Below, one piece after another: positions 29,243 through 38,129 of a DNA stretch of 64,000 bases (positions are counted from its first letter, which is position 1; each line of letters begins with the position of its first letter). The position numbers and the translations under genes are program-made. The notes beneath the pieces are model-generated. The model ran no database searches and was not told the DNA's origin. It saw nothing but the letters and a program-made list of their open reading frames with translations. Source of the DNA: Mycolicibacterium rhodesiae (lineage in GTDB: Bacteria > Actinomycetota > Actinomycetes > Mycobacteriales > Mycobacteriaceae); NCBI RefSeq assembly GCF_002086695.1, contig NZ_MVIH01000006.1:248001-312000 (forward strand), read 5' to 3'.

Positions 29243-29497
29243 ATGGCGAAGAGGGCTAAGCAACTGGCAGGCATACTGATCGCGATCGCCGCTTCCGCGG
29301 TCGTCTGGGCTCCGGTCTCAGCTGCTGCTGAGGGCAACTCGACCTGCGTGGCAACCGGAGGATCGACCGATTGCCAGGCGCCGGACAATGCCCAGATTTA
29401 CGCGGCCCCGCAGGCTCTACCGGCATCTGGGGGTCATTCCAATCCGAAGTGGCAGCCCCTCGGTTACAACCCGAAGTGGAATGGCTTCCAGCCTTGA
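29243..29497 (+). CDS. Small secreted two-cysteine protein under a CsoR-family-type operator
   Basis: 84 residues. AGGAGGG 5 bases before the ATG fixes the start. The signal peptide (residues 1 to about 30: basic MAKRAKQ, hydrophobic core LAGILIAIAASAVVWAPVSA) leaves a mature part of about 54 residues with two cysteines (STCVATGGSTDC) and a Pro/Asn/Trp-rich tail containing a repeat of N-P-K-W (SNPKWQPLGYNPKWNGF). No family recognised. The perfect palindrome over its -10 box suggests induction by copper or reactive sulfur species. The single short cistron is followed by a convergent amine-oxidase gene. Confidence 0.75.
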   Translation: MAKRAKQLAGILIAIAASAVVWAPVSAAAEGNSTCVATGGSTDCQAPDNAQIYAAPQALPASGGHSNPKWQPLGYNPKWNGFQP

Positions 29498-29575
29498 GAT
29501 CGGGTCCCGTCACGTCGCGTCATGTGCTCGCGGCCGGGGGTCGCGCGAACTACACCCCAGTGCAATAAGTTTCGG

Positions 29576-30994
29576 TTATCCGTTATCCGAACGATGCTGA
29601 GCGCGATGTGGCGTAGTCGCGTTCGCCGCATGGGTAGCTTCTTTGGCCTCCGTCGCCATGACTTCTCCGGCCGCGCGTTCTCCGGACCGGACCGCACCGT
29701 CCACCCAGCCGTGCATGACTCCAGACGTTTCGGTGCCCGCCCAGTGGATTCGGCCGCACGGCTCGGTGATGGCAGGCCCGAATTCGGTCAGCACACCCGG
29801 TGGGCAGTGGCTGAGCATGCCTCCGCCCGAATACCTTTCGACGCTCCAATCCTGATCGAGGTAGGCCAGCGGGGTGGCGGCCGGTCGGCCGAAGCGCTCC
29901 ACCAGCTGCGCCAGCACTTCTTCTCTGCGCGCGTCGGGATCCATCTTGGAATACCGGCGGCCGTCGGGTCCCTCGGTGATCACGCACATCACCCCGGGCC
30001 GCGGCGCGTCGGTGGACGCGTCGATGGTCAGCGTCGCCAGCGTTCCGGGTGCGAACGACTGGCCTGTCAGCCCGTCCTTGCGCCAGAACGGCTCGTCGTA
30101 GACGATGTTGATCTTCACGACAGCACCACTCGGGATGCGCTGGTGCAGGAAGGCCCGGTCCACCGGAAGCATCGGCTCGTAGAGGATGTGGCTGGCGATC
30201 GCGATCGGTACGGCCACGATCACCCGGTGCGCCCGCACTGTCATGCCGTCAGCCTCGATGGTGACACCTTCGCCATCTTGAATGATGCGCCGCACAGGCT
30301 GATTCAAGTGCAGTGAGTCTCCGAGCGCGGCGGCCATCTTGCCGGACACCGCGCCCATGCCGCCGATGACGCGGGAATCCTGGGAGCCGTCCTTGATGCC
30401 GAGCACGAATGACGGCCCACCGCCGGACGCCAATTGGCGGAGCACGAACAGCATCGATGTCTCCGAGGCCGCCGACGTGTACAGGCCGGCGATGGCCGCT
30501 TCGAGCAAGGTGTGTGCGGGTTTCGAGAGCGTGCGGTCGTTGAGCCATGAGGCGTAGGTGATGCGGTCCAGCTTGTCGGCGTTCTTGGCTTCCCACGGCG
30601 CCTCGAGCGGGATCGTCTTGCACAGCCGGGTCAGGTCGAGGAACACCGCGCCCATGTTGAGCGCCGCCCAGGGGCTCATAGTCAGCGGGATGGTGCCCTC
30701 ATAGCGATAGTGCTTGCCTTCGACGACCATCATGGCTTCGCCGTCGATGTACTGCTTGTAGCTGCCGATGCCGAATTCCTTCATCAGCCCGTAAATGGCG
30801 TCCTGACCTGGCCCGACCCATGCGCCGCCCCGGTCGATCCAGATGCCCTCGGGGCCTTCGACGGTGAAGGTGCGTCCGCCGACCCGATCGCGGGCTTCCA
30901 GGAGGGCCACCGAGTGGCCCGCTTGGTGTATTCGCAAGGCAGCCGTCAACCCGGCAAAGCCCGCGCCGACCACGCAGAAATCCACAACGGCCAT
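29576..30994 (-). CDS. Flavin-containing amine oxidase
   Basis: 472 residues. N-terminal FAD-binding GAGFAGL (G10-x-G12-x-x-G15), then LEARDRVGGRT and the GG doublet DRGGAWVG of the monoamine oxidase/AofH family. The C-terminal FAD-binding segment RIHWAGTETSGVMHGWVDGAV is complete. It should oxidise a primary or secondary amine to an aldehyde with release of H2O2. No signal peptide. It is divergent from the membrane protein gene at 31079; no dedicated amine-uptake gene is nearby, so the substrate is open. Confidence 0.9.
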   Translation of the reverse strand: MAVVDFCVVGAGFAGLTAALRIHQAGHSVALLEARDRVGGRTFTVEGPEGIWIDRGGAWVGPGQDAIYGLMKEFGIGSYKQYIDGEAMMVVEGKHYRYEGTIPLTMSPWAALNMGAVFLDLTRLCKTIPLEAPWEAKNADKLDRITYASWLNDRTLSKPAHTLLEAAIAGLYTSAASETSMLFVLRQLASGGGPSFVLGIKDGSQDSRVIGGMGAVSGKMAAALGDSLHLNQPVRRIIQDGEGVTIEADGMTVRAHRVIVAVPIAIASHILYEPMLPVDRAFLHQRIPSGAVVKINIVYDEPFWRKDGLTGQSFAPGTLATLTIDASTDAPRPGVMCVITEGPDGRRYSKMDPDARREEVLAQLVERFGRPAATPLAYLDQDWSVERYSGGGMLSHCPPGVLTEFGPAITEPCGRIHWAGTETSGVMHGWVDGAVRSGERAAGEVMATEAKEATHAANATTPHRAQHRSDNG

Positions 30995-31078
30995 GGCTTA
31001 TGGTGCGCTTCGCCGTATACATACTGTGGGCGTTTGGCAAAGTATTGAGCTGCCCGCCGCACGGTCCCCGGGAGGACA

Positions 31079-32449
31079 ATGAGCACCGACGAATCCGTCC
31101 GTACCGCCGTGGTGTTCGTGCACGGTTTGCTCGAGCGCCGACCGATGGATGTCCTCGACGATTTCGCCAAGACGGCGTTGACACCGGACGGTGACCGTTG
31201 GGAGTACGTCCCGCAGCCCATTGAGATCACTGATTCCTACGAGGCGCGTTGCTACGTCGCCCCGTCGGGCGTCGATCTCTTCGAATACGACTGGTCGTTC
31301 CTGATGATGAGCGCTCGGTATGCCGGTTTCATGCCTGCAGTGGCGCGGGTATTGCTGCGCCGTCCTCGCCACGTTCCCGACCAGTTGTTCGGCATCTGGC
31401 GTGTGGTCGTGCTGACCGTGCTCATCCCATTGGCCGCCATCGTGGCGCTGTTCGTCGTAGGTGGGTATTTCCTGCACACCGGGGTGGCCGGCTGGATCAT
31501 CGGCGTCGCCACCAGCGTGGTGGTCCTGACGGTCGCGCTGGCGGTGTTCCGCCTTCTCCCGCGAGCGTTGACCCGCAGCTTCTTGACCACGGGCTTCGTC
31601 AACGTCGCGCGCTATTTCGACATAGCACCGGAATCCCACGCGGCGCGGCGTGCGATCCGCGGCGGGCTGGTCGACCTGTTGTACACGCTGCAACAGGGGC
31701 GTTATGCGCGGGTGGTCCTGGTGGGGCACGGCATCGGCGGCTACATCGCCTATGACGCCCTCACCGCGCTGTGGGCCGAGATGCACGAGTTGCGGGCCGC
31801 GTCAGCTCCGGCCCCGAGCTCGTCGACGGAGGTTGACGGCTCGGCCGAGGAGTTCCAAAAGCAGCAGTTCTGCCGGTGGCAGGACCTGCGACGACTGGGA
31901 AATCCATGGCGGATAACTGATTTCGTGACGGTCGGGACGCCGATGGCGTTGGCCGACCTGTTCGTCGCCCGGCCGCCGATTCTCAGCGGCTGTAGTCGGG
32001 TCGACAGGCGGCACGCTCTGTTCCGCTCGTTGATCCGGCGGGGTGTGGTGTGCAGTTGTCCGCCGCTGGCCGATGACTCCGGGGAGTCGACGACGCCGGG
32101 TGGCCTGTCACCGTTCGCGGTGACCCGCTGGACCAACCTCTGGTTTCCGGTGCGGCGGGGCGCTATTCGCGGTGACTGGTTCGGCGGGGCACTGGCGCCG
32201 TTGTTCGGAACAGGCGTCCGCGACATCGCGGTCAGCGGCAATATCCCCGAACGGTTGACCCCCGGGTTCGCGCACACCCGATACTTCAAGTATCCCGAGC
32301 GTGACGCTGATGGTGACGTGGCATCCGAGCTTCGGAAAATCCTTGCCCTCGAGGACCATTCGGGACTGGATGTTTCGGTCGGTGCACCCGACCCCGATCC
32401 AGCGACAGTCGGTCGGGTGGTGTACCGGTCATGGCAACGCAGTATGTGA
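31079..32449 (+). CDS. Membrane protein with degenerate alpha/beta-hydrolase domain
   Basis: 456 residues. The N-terminal part opens with VVFVHGLLERRP, a typical lipase-like first strand with its HG pair. Two transmembrane helices lie near residues 102-160. Then comes VVLVGHGIGGYIAYDALTAL, which is the nucleophile elbow of serine lipases except that the Ser is Gly (G218). GGAGGAC precedes the ATG. It overlaps the next small membrane-protein gene by 19 bp. Either a pseudo-enzyme or a hydrolase with an unusual nucleophile; the family is not one I can name. Confidence 0.7.
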   Translation: MSTDESVRTAVVFVHGLLERRPMDVLDDFAKTALTPDGDRWEYVPQPIEITDSYEARCYVAPSGVDLFEYDWSFLMMSARYAGFMPAVARVLLRRPRHVPDQLFGIWRVVVLTVLIPLAAIVALFVVGGYFLHTGVAGWIIGVATSVVVLTVALAVFRLLPRALTRSFLTTGFVNVARYFDIAPESHAARRAIRGGLVDLLYTLQQGRYARVVLVGHGIGGYIAYDALTALWAEMHELRAASAPAPSSSTEVDGSAEEFQKQQFCRWQDLRRLGNPWRITDFVTVGTPMALADLFVARPPILSGCSRVDRRHALFRSLIRRGVVCSCPPLADDSGESTTPGGLSPFAVTRWTNLWFPVRRGAIRGDWFGGALAPLFGTGVRDIAVSGNIPERLTPGFAHTRYFKYPERDADGDVASELRKILALEDHSGLDVSVGAPDPDPATVGRVVYRSWQRSM

Positions 32450-32805
32450 TGCCGGGTCGACGGCGGGGGATCGCCCTGCGGGCGGTGTGCGCGGTCAGCG
32501 CGGTTGCCGCATTTCTGCTGGCCGTCATGGCGGCCAATGATCTGTACTTCGTCGGCTTCCCGGACTCGCACCTCACCGACTACGACCGAGCGGCCGAGAC
32601 GCCCAAGCGGGTACTGATGTGGGCGCAGTGGGGTCTTGTTCTGTTCTTTCTGTCGCTGGCGGTTGCGCCGATCAGATCTACGGTGCGCACCATCGCGTTG
32701 TTCGCCGGTCTGGTCGGGCTTGTTGCCGTTGCTGTCGTTCAATGGGTCGGTATCCCTTGGTATTTCATCACCCATCTCGGTCTCGATAACGGAGTCGGAG
32801 GCTGA
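32431..32805 (+). CDS. Small membrane protein of unknown function
   Basis: 124 residues with three probable transmembrane helices (about 17-36, 65-82, 88-112). No recognised motif. The start at 32431 lies inside the end of the previous gene, so the two are likely translationally coupled and their products may work together in the membrane. Confidence 0.65.
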   Translation: MATQYVMPGRRRGIALRAVCAVSAVAAFLLAVMAANDLYFVGFPDSHLTDYDRAAETPKRVLMWAQWGLVLFFLSLAVAPIRSTVRTIALFAGLVGLVAVAVVQWVGIPWYFITHLGLDNGVGG

Positions 32806-32962
32806 CGTGAGATGTGACATCAGCACACCGAGCCGGCACCGACCGGTACATCGAAGCGGGTTCCAGACGGTCAATGCGGCGACGAGCCCATCAATCAGCC
32901 ATTGGATGCGCCGCGTAGTCCCGATCGCGCGGAACCCTATTGCGGGGCGAGATGGAGCGGAT

Positions 32963-33481
32963 ATGACCATGTGGAAGTTGGGCCTCGCGGCGGCGGTGGC
33001 CACGCTGTCGATCGCCCCGGCCGTCGCGCACGCGGATCGTGCTGAGCCCCCGCCGTTGTACGGGTACTACAACCTGCTGATCGACTTCTCCAAGCAGACG
33101 TTCAACGGGGCGCCCACACCCATGAACCCGATCACCTTTCCGGTCCCGTTCTCCACTCACTGCGACGCCGGCGGCTGCGTCGCGACCCTCGACAACGCCG
33201 ACGACCATGCCCGCAATCCGGGCGCGCCGGTTTCGTACGACTACCGATGGAATGGTCAGCGCTGGGAGACCAGCGGTGAGTATCCGTACTTCTGCGATCG
33301 CAACGACCCCAACAGCGTCGTGACGGCTCAACGCTCCGACTACTGGGTTCCGAAACCCGACGGCAGCTTTTCCGGCGAGCGCACCCTGATCATCGGCGGA
33401 GCCGGCTGCCCGGGTGAAGGGCCCGGCACGCATCGGCTGCCGATTGCGCTGACGCCCATCGATCCGCCGCCGGGCAATTGA
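32963..33481 (+). CDS. Secreted protein of unknown function
   Basis: 172 residues. A signal peptide (MTMWKLGLAAAVATLSIAPAVAHA) is followed by a mature domain with four cysteines in two pairs (HCDAGGC; FC ... GCPG) and the conserved opening PPPLYGYYNLLIDFSKQ, which occurs in a family of secreted mycobacterial proteins without known role. GGAG lies 5 bases before the ATG at 32963. The convergent gene starts its stop 6 bp away. Confidence 0.7.
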   Translation: MTMWKLGLAAAVATLSIAPAVAHADRAEPPPLYGYYNLLIDFSKQTFNGAPTPMNPITFPVPFSTHCDAGGCVATLDNADDHARNPGAPVSYDYRWNGQRWETSGEYPYFCDRNDPNSVVTAQRSDYWVPKPDGSFSGERTLIIGGAGCPGEGPGTHRLPIALTPIDPPPGN

Positions 33482-33486
33482 CCAAC

Positions 33487-34170
33487 TCAGCCGGCGGCGG
33501 CGCTTCTGACCCGCTTGCTGCCGCCCTTGCCGGGCGCCGCCGTGGCGGACGCAGTCGGCTTCTTGGCGGTGCGAACTTTCGCGGCCCCAGGAGCCGTCCG
33601 GCCGCTCGACGCGGTGGAGCGCCCGGTGCTGCCGGTGGTACGGGCGGGTTCCCCGACACCGATGGTCGGCTTGAGCCGCGCCTGCGCCGGGGCTGAGCCG
33701 CCGCAACTCTGGCCGGCGAAGCAGACCGGGAACTTCGGCACCCTCGGGACGTGGAAGACCCTCAGCACCGGATTGACGAGGTTGGCGAAGCCATTCCAGG
33801 CGTAGGCGGTCGCCGCGAACGCCACGACGAGGCCGCTGAGCCCGATGGCGGCCAGACCGGGGCCAGCGCCCAGACCGAGACTGTTGAGGTACTCCAGGAT
33901 CGACGCCGCGAACGCGAGGAAGTCCGGGGGTGCGGTGGTGTCGCTGGCGGTCAGGCTCGACGACGCCGGGCGGGGTGCGGGCGCCGGCGTGGTGGCGCCG
34001 GCGCTGACGTCGACCACATCGACGGACGCCAATGCGACCGCGTGAACGTCAGTGCGGGGGAGCGCAACTCTCGGCGGTGCAGTCACCACACCGAGAGCAA
34101 CGATTCCGGCGGCGGCCGCCGCGGCGTAGGGACGAATAATCCTGCTGTGGATCTCTGTGCGCATCATCAC
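33487..34170 (-). CDS. Secreted or membrane-anchored Ala-rich protein with basic low-complexity tail
   Basis: 227 residues. Signal-like N-terminus (about residues 12-33), a Pro/Ala/Thr linker, one internal helix (GLAAIGLSGLVVAFAATAYAW), a Cys pair (CFAGQSC) and a C-terminal tail of about 80 residues built from Ala, Ser, Thr, Gly, Arg and Lys. The layout is the same as the protein at 43330-44292. No known domain. Three consecutive ATG codons at the start leave the exact initiation codon open. Confidence 0.6.
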   Translation of the reverse strand: MMMRTEIHSRIIRPYAAAAAAGIVALGVVTAPPRVALPRTDVHAVALASVDVVDVSAGATTPAPAPRPASSSLTASDTTAPPDFLAFAASILEYLNSLGLGAGPGLAAIGLSGLVVAFAATAYAWNGFANLVNPVLRVFHVPRVPKFPVCFAGQSCGGSAPAQARLKPTIGVGEPARTTGSTGRSTASSGRTAPGAAKVRTAKKPTASATAAPGKGGSKRVRSAAAG

Positions 34171-34301
34171 CTTTGGTCGTCGGCCACGAACGGCGAATCG
34201 ATCATGGCACCGGCGAGTCCGGGTGGAGTCGCTTTACCAAACAATATTTGCGCATCCGTCAGTCCAGTTTGGGCGCTCACCGAATTGGACATGATGGGAC
34301 G

Positions 34302-35012
34302 GTGAAACTGCTTCCGACACCCGACGTGGCGCTCGCCGACTCCGACGTCGAAGACGCACTGGGCCGGGCCGTCGCGGTCATCAATCCGCTTCTCGACGTG
34401 CTGTGGTGGACCGACCCATTGGGAATCAAGCGGCAAGACCCGCCGAATGTCGTCTCCCGGGTGCTCAACGCGGCCGACGTTCCCGGCACCCTGGCCTGGG
34501 ACGACCTGGACACCGACGACCGGATCGATTGGTGGGTGTGGCGGGTCGGAGCGCTGAACACCGTGGTGGTGGCGGTGCCTGGCCTGCTGGGAGTCATCGG
34601 GCGACGACTGCCGATCCAGGATCTCCTCGGCTTCGCCAACCAGGCCATCGTGCTCTGCGCCGTGGCTCGCGAGCTGGGCGTCACCGACTACCGGCGGCAG
34701 ACCCGGATGCTCGCCTCGGTGCTGTGCGAGCGGGACCTGTCGGTCGTGGTACACGACCCGGATCGGGCCTCGGCGATGGCGATCCCGTTCACGCCGCAGG
34801 GCATCGCCTCGGCGGTCTGGAAGCTGGTCGGAGTCCTCGACGCCGTTGGCGATGAGCTCGGGAAGCGGCCGCACCCGCGGGCGCCGTTCCGGTACGTGGC
34901 CATGCTGCCCGGCCTGGGCGCGGTGGCCTCGTACCTCGGGGAGATCGGTGCGCTGTCCCGGGCCGCCAAGCAGGGGCGAAAGTGGGTTGACCAGCAAAAA
35001 GTGCCCAGCTAG
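34302..35012 (+). CDS. Conserved hypothetical protein with amphipathic/hydrophobic core
   Basis: 236 residues from a GTG at 34302; the frame is open to 34173 but the upstream codons look non-coding. The middle (ALNTVVVAVPGLLGVIGRRLPIQDLLGFANQAIVLCAVAREL) is hydrophobic and could associate with membranes; the rest is helical and charged. The general pattern is reminiscent of EcsC-like proteins, but I see no decisive motif. It stands alone in front of the tRNA-Gly gene, on the opposite strand from it. Confidence 0.6.
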   Translation: MKLLPTPDVALADSDVEDALGRAVAVINPLLDVLWWTDPLGIKRQDPPNVVSRVLNAADVPGTLAWDDLDTDDRIDWWVWRVGALNTVVVAVPGLLGVIGRRLPIQDLLGFANQAIVLCAVARELGVTDYRRQTRMLASVLCERDLSVVVHDPDRASAMAIPFTPQGIASAVWKLVGVLDAVGDELGKRPHPRAPFRYVAMLPGLGAVASYLGEIGALSRAAKQGRKWVDQQKVPS

Positions 35013-35025
35013 GGCGGTGAAGTGG

Positions 35026-35096
35026 AGCGGGCGACGGGAATCGAACCCGCGTAATCAGTTTGGAAGACTGAGGCTCTACCATTGAGCTACGCCCGC
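35026..35096 (-). tRNA. tRNA-Gly (anticodon UCC)
   Basis: Read on the minus strand: 7-bp acceptor stem GCGGGCG/CGCCCGC, D-arm GCTCAATGGTAGAGC, anticodon loop CTTCCAA (anticodon TCC), T-arm GGGTTCGATTCCC. The 3' CCA is not encoded. 71 nt without CCA. It lies just upstream of tRNA-Pro and tig, on the other strand, as in other mycobacteria. Confidence 0.95.
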
Positions 35097-35229
35097 GTGT
35101 TTGCGCGAGCCCAAATGTACCGGTCGACCTGATCAAATCCGAATCGGCCCACCTGGAAGCGCGTCGCCGAGGTCGATTGCCGCTGAGCAGGCATAGGGCC
35201 GTAGGATTCGGGCGCAAGAAATACAGCAC

Positions 35230-35303
35230 CGGGGTGTAGCGCAGCTTGGTAGCGCATCCGCTTTGGGAGCGGAAGGCCGCAGGTTCAAATCCTGTCACCC
35301 CGA
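35230..35303 (+). tRNA. tRNA-Pro (anticodon UGG)
   Basis: 7-bp acceptor stem CGGGGTG/CACCCCG, D-arm GCGCAGCTTGGTAGCGC, anticodon loop TTTGGGA in the stem CCGC/GCGG (anticodon TGG), T-arm CAGGTTCAAATCCTG, discriminator A. No encoded CCA. The trigger factor gene begins 53 bp downstream on the same strand. Confidence 0.95.
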
Positions 35304-35356
35304 CACGCCCAACGAACGTCCCGCACGAGAACAAGACTGAACCGAGGAGTACCGCC

Positions 35357-36796
35357 GTGAAGAGCACCGTCGAGAAGTTGAGCCCGACCCGGGTTCGCAT
35401 CAATGTGGAGGTGCCCTTCACCGAATTGCAGCCCGACTTCGACCGCGCCTACAAGGAGCTCGCCAAGCAGGTCCGGCTGCCTGGCTTCCGGCCCGGGAAG
35501 GCGCCGGCCAAGCTGCTCGAGGCCCGCATCGGTCGTGGCGCGGTGCTCGAGCAGGTCGTCAACGACGCGCTGCCCAGCCGGTACAGCGAAGCCGTCACCG
35601 CCACCGAGGTGACGCCGCTGGGCCAGCCCGAGATCGAGGTCACCAAGATCGAGGACGGTGAAGAGCTGGTGTTCACCGCCGAGGTCGATGTGCGACCCGA
35701 GATCGAACTCCCGGATCTGAGCGCGCTCAAGATCGAGGTCGAGGCGATCGAGATCAACGACGAGGAAGTCGACGCCGAACTGGAGTCGCTGCGCGCCCGC
35801 TTCGGCACCCTCAAGGGCGTCGAGCGGCCCGCCCAGACCGGTGACTTCGTGTCGATCGATCTGTCGGCCACCGTCAACGGCGAAGAGCTTCCCGACGCCG
35901 CCACCGAAGGCCTCTCCCACGAGGTGGGCTCCGGCCAGCTGATCGACGGCCTCGACGACGCCATCGTCGGGCTGTCCGAGGGCGAGTCGAAGGTCTTCAC
36001 CACCAAGCTGGCCGCGGGCGAGCACGCCGGTGCCGACGCCGAGGTCACCGTCACCGTCAAGTCGATCAAGGAGCGCGAGCTCCCCGAGGCCGACGACGAG
36101 TTCGCCCAACTGGCAAGCGAGTTCGACACCATCGACGAGCTGCGCGAGAACCTCGTCGAGCAGGTCAAGCGCGTCAAGCGGATTCAGCAGGCCGAGAAGA
36201 TCCGCGACAACGCCCTCGAGCTGCTGCTGGAGAAGACCGAGGTGCCGCTGCCCGAGGCGATCGTGCAGGCCCAGGTCGACCAGACCGTGCACAACGCGAT
36301 CCACGGCCTCGACCATGACGAGGACAAGTTCGCCGAGACGCTCGAAGCCGAGGGCAGCTCCCGCGAGAAGTTCGACGCCGAGACCCGTGAGGCCGCCGAG
36401 AAGGCCGTCAAGACGCAGCTGCTGATGGACGCGATCGCCGACGACCTCGACATCCAGGTCGGCCAGAACGATCTGACCGAGAGGCTGGTGCTGATGTCGC
36501 GGCAGTACGGCATCGAGCCGGCGCAGCTGCTGCAGATCCTGCAGCAGAACAATCAGCTGCCTGCGATGTTCGCCGACGTACGCCGTGGCCTGACCGTCGC
36601 CGCGGTGGTCGAGGCGGCCACCGTCACCGACAGCGAGGGCAACGTCGTCGACACCGCCGAGTTCTTCGGCCCGCCGGCCGGAGCCGAGGACGACGAAGTG
36701 GTGGCCGACGCTGACGACGTCGACGTCGACGAGGTCGTCGAAGACGCCGAGGCCATCGAGAAGGACGTCGAGCAGCACGCCGAGAAGTCCGAATAA
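35357..36796 (+). CDS. tig: Trigger factor (ribosome-associated chaperone and prolyl isomerase)
   Basis: 479 residues in the three-domain order of trigger factor. The ribosome-binding N-domain carries the signature [17 protein letters not shown] near residues 44-60. The PPIase (FKBP-type) domain follows at about 160-245 ([11 protein letters not shown]), then the long helical C-domain. The C-terminal 40 residues are very acidic ([19 protein letters not shown]). It holds nascent chains at the exit tunnel. The GTG at 35357 has GAGGAG 7 bases upstream. It precedes the clpP1-clpP2-clpX protease genes, the common bacterial arrangement. Confidence 0.96.
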   Translation: MKSTVEKLSPTRVRINVEVPFTELQPDFDRAYKELAKQVRLPGFRPGKAPAKLLEARIGRGAVLEQVVNDALPSRYSEAVTATEVTPLGQPEIEVTKIEDGEELVFTAEVDVRPEIELPDLSALKIEVEAIEINDEEVDAELESLRARFGTLKGVERPAQTGDFVSIDLSATVNGEELPDAATEGLSHEVGSGQLIDGLDDAIVGLSEGESKVFTTKLAAGEHAGADAEVTVTVKSIKERELPEADDEFAQLASEFDTIDELRENLVEQVKRVKRIQQAEKIRDNALELLLEKTEVPLPEAIVQAQVDQTVHNAIHGLDHDEDKFAETLEAEGSSREKFDAETREAAEKAVKTQLLMDAIADDLDIQVGQNDLTERLVLMSRQYGIEPAQLLQILQQNNQLPAMFADVRRGLTVAAVVEAATVTDSEGNVVDTAEFFGPPAGAEDDEVVADADDVDVDEVVEDAEAIEKDVEQHAEKSE

Positions 36797-36801
36797 CGCC
36801 G

Positions 36802-36840
36802 ACAGCGAAAGCGCACTCTCCCGGGAGTGCGCCCCGCTGT
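36802..36840 (+). terminator. Hairpin between tig and clpP1
   Basis: Inner stem GCGCACTC/GAGTGCGC (36811-36818 and 36825-36832) with a 6-nt loop; an outer stem ACAGCG/CGCTGT extends it with a small internal bulge. It would end or attenuate tig transcription before the clpP1 promoter. No T-run. Confidence 0.6.
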
Positions 36841-36892
36841 GGGTTCGTTAGGGTCGGGTAGAACCAAGTCTGTAGAAAGCAGGTATCAAGTC

Positions 36893-37489
36893 GTGACTCA
36901 TATGCGTTCGGGCGCGCCAGGGCTGAACCTCACTGACTCGGTGTACGAGCGATTGCTCGCCGAGCGCATCATCTTCCTGGGGTCCCAGGTCGATGACGAC
37001 ATCGCCAACCGGTTGTGCGCGCAGATCCTTCTGCTGGCCGCCGAGGATCCGACCAAGGACATCAACCTCTACATCAACTCGCCGGGTGGCTCGATCAGTG
37101 CCGGCATGGCGATCTACGACACCATGGTGCTCGCGCCGTGCGACGTCGCCACCTACGCGATGGGCATGGCCGCCTCGATGGGCGAGTTCCTGCTCGCGGC
37201 GGGCACCAAGGGCAAGCGCTACGCGCTGCCGCACGCCCGCATCCTGATGCACCAGCCGCTGGGCGGCATCACCGGCGGTGCGGCCGACATCGCCATCCAG
37301 GCTGAGCAGTTCGCGCTCATCAAGAGGGAGATGTTCCGGCTCAACGCCGAGTTCACCGGCCAGACGATCGAGCGCATCGAGGCCGACTCCGACCGCGACC
37401 GCTGGTTCACGGCTCAGGAAGCACTGGAGTACGGCTTCGTCGACCACATCATCACCCACGCGAACTTCAATGGAGCGACCAATGCCTGA
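36893..37489 (+). CDS. clpP1: ATP-dependent Clp protease proteolytic subunit 1
   Basis: 198 residues from the GTG at 36893; the frame is open to 36827 and an ATG at 36902 is possible. Very close to M. tuberculosis ClpP1: [20 protein letters not shown], then the catalytic Ser in [16 protein letters not shown], the His in [10 protein letters not shown], and the Asp in the C-terminal part. Mycobacterial ClpP1 and ClpP2 form a mixed double ring that is active only together and is essential. The clpP2 ATG lies inside the last codons of clpP1. Confidence 0.96.
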   Translation: MTHMRSGAPGLNLTDSVYERLLAERIIFLGSQVDDDIANRLCAQILLLAAEDPTKDINLYINSPGGSISAGMAIYDTMVLAPCDVATYAMGMAASMGEFLLAAGTKGKRYALPHARILMHQPLGGITGGAADIAIQAEQFALIKREMFRLNAEFTGQTIERIEADSDRDRWFTAQEALEYGFVDHIITHANFNGATNA

Positions 37490-38129
37490 TTACACTGACG
37501 CGCGGCTCACGCCGCAGGGCCGCTACATCCTGCCGTCGTTCGTCGAGCACTCCAGCTGGGGCGTGAAGGAATCCAACCCCTACAACAAGCTGTTCGAGGA
37601 ACGCATCATCTTCCTGGGTGTCCAGGTCGACGACGCCTCGGCCAACGACATCATGGCCCAGCTGCTGGTGCTGGAGTCGCTGGATCCGGACCGCGACATC
37701 ACCATGTACATCAACTCCCCGGGCGGCTCGTTCACGTCGCTGATGGCGATCTACGACACCATGCAGTACGTGCGTGCCGACATCCAAACGGTATGCCTGG
37801 GGCAGGCTGCCTCCGCTGCCGCGGTGCTGCTGGCTGCCGGCACCCCGGGGAAGCGCCTCGCGCTGCCCAACGCGCGGGTGCTGATCCACCAGCCGTCGCT
37901 GGGCGGCGTCATCCAGGGCCAGTTCTCCGACCTGGAGATCCAGGCCGCCGAGATCGAGCGCATGCGGACCCTGATGGAAGAGACGCTGGCCCGCCACACC
38001 GGCAAGGATCCGGCCGTGATCCGCAAGGACACCGACCGCGACAAGATTTTGACCGCCGCGGACGCCAAGGAGTACGGGATCATCGACACGGTCCTGGAAT
38101 ACCGGAAGCTGTCGGCTCAGAACGCTTGA
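37482..38129 (+). CDS. clpP2: ATP-dependent Clp protease proteolytic subunit 2
   Basis: 215 residues (214 in M. tuberculosis). Conserved [20 protein letters not shown], catalytic Ser in [16 protein letters not shown], His in [10 protein letters not shown]. ClpP2 is the ring that docks ClpX or ClpC1. The ATG at 37482 overlaps clpP1 by 8 bp, ensuring balanced translation of the two rings. A strong GC hairpin follows at 38176. Confidence 0.96.
   Translation: MPDYTDARLTPQGRYILPSFVEHSSWGVKESNPYNKLFEERIIFLGVQVDDASANDIMAQLLVLESLDPDRDITMYINSPGGSFTSLMAIYDTMQYVRADIQTVCLGQAASAAAVLLAAGTPGKRLALPNARVLIHQPSLGGVIQGQFSDLEIQAAEIERMRTLMEETLARHTGKDPAVIRKDTDRDKILTAADAKEYGIIDTVLEYRKLSAQNA

Noticed and set aside
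35013..35356. The tRNA-Gly/tRNA-Pro region as a phage or island attachment site
   Set aside because: No integrase nearby and no direct repeat of a tRNA 3' end was seen; the genes on both sides are in the conserved order.
35285..36778. A long minus-strand open frame opposite tig with many Leu/Val/Asp residues
   Set aside because: It is the complement of the Glu-rich tig coding sequence (GAG read as CTC); no start signal or domain.
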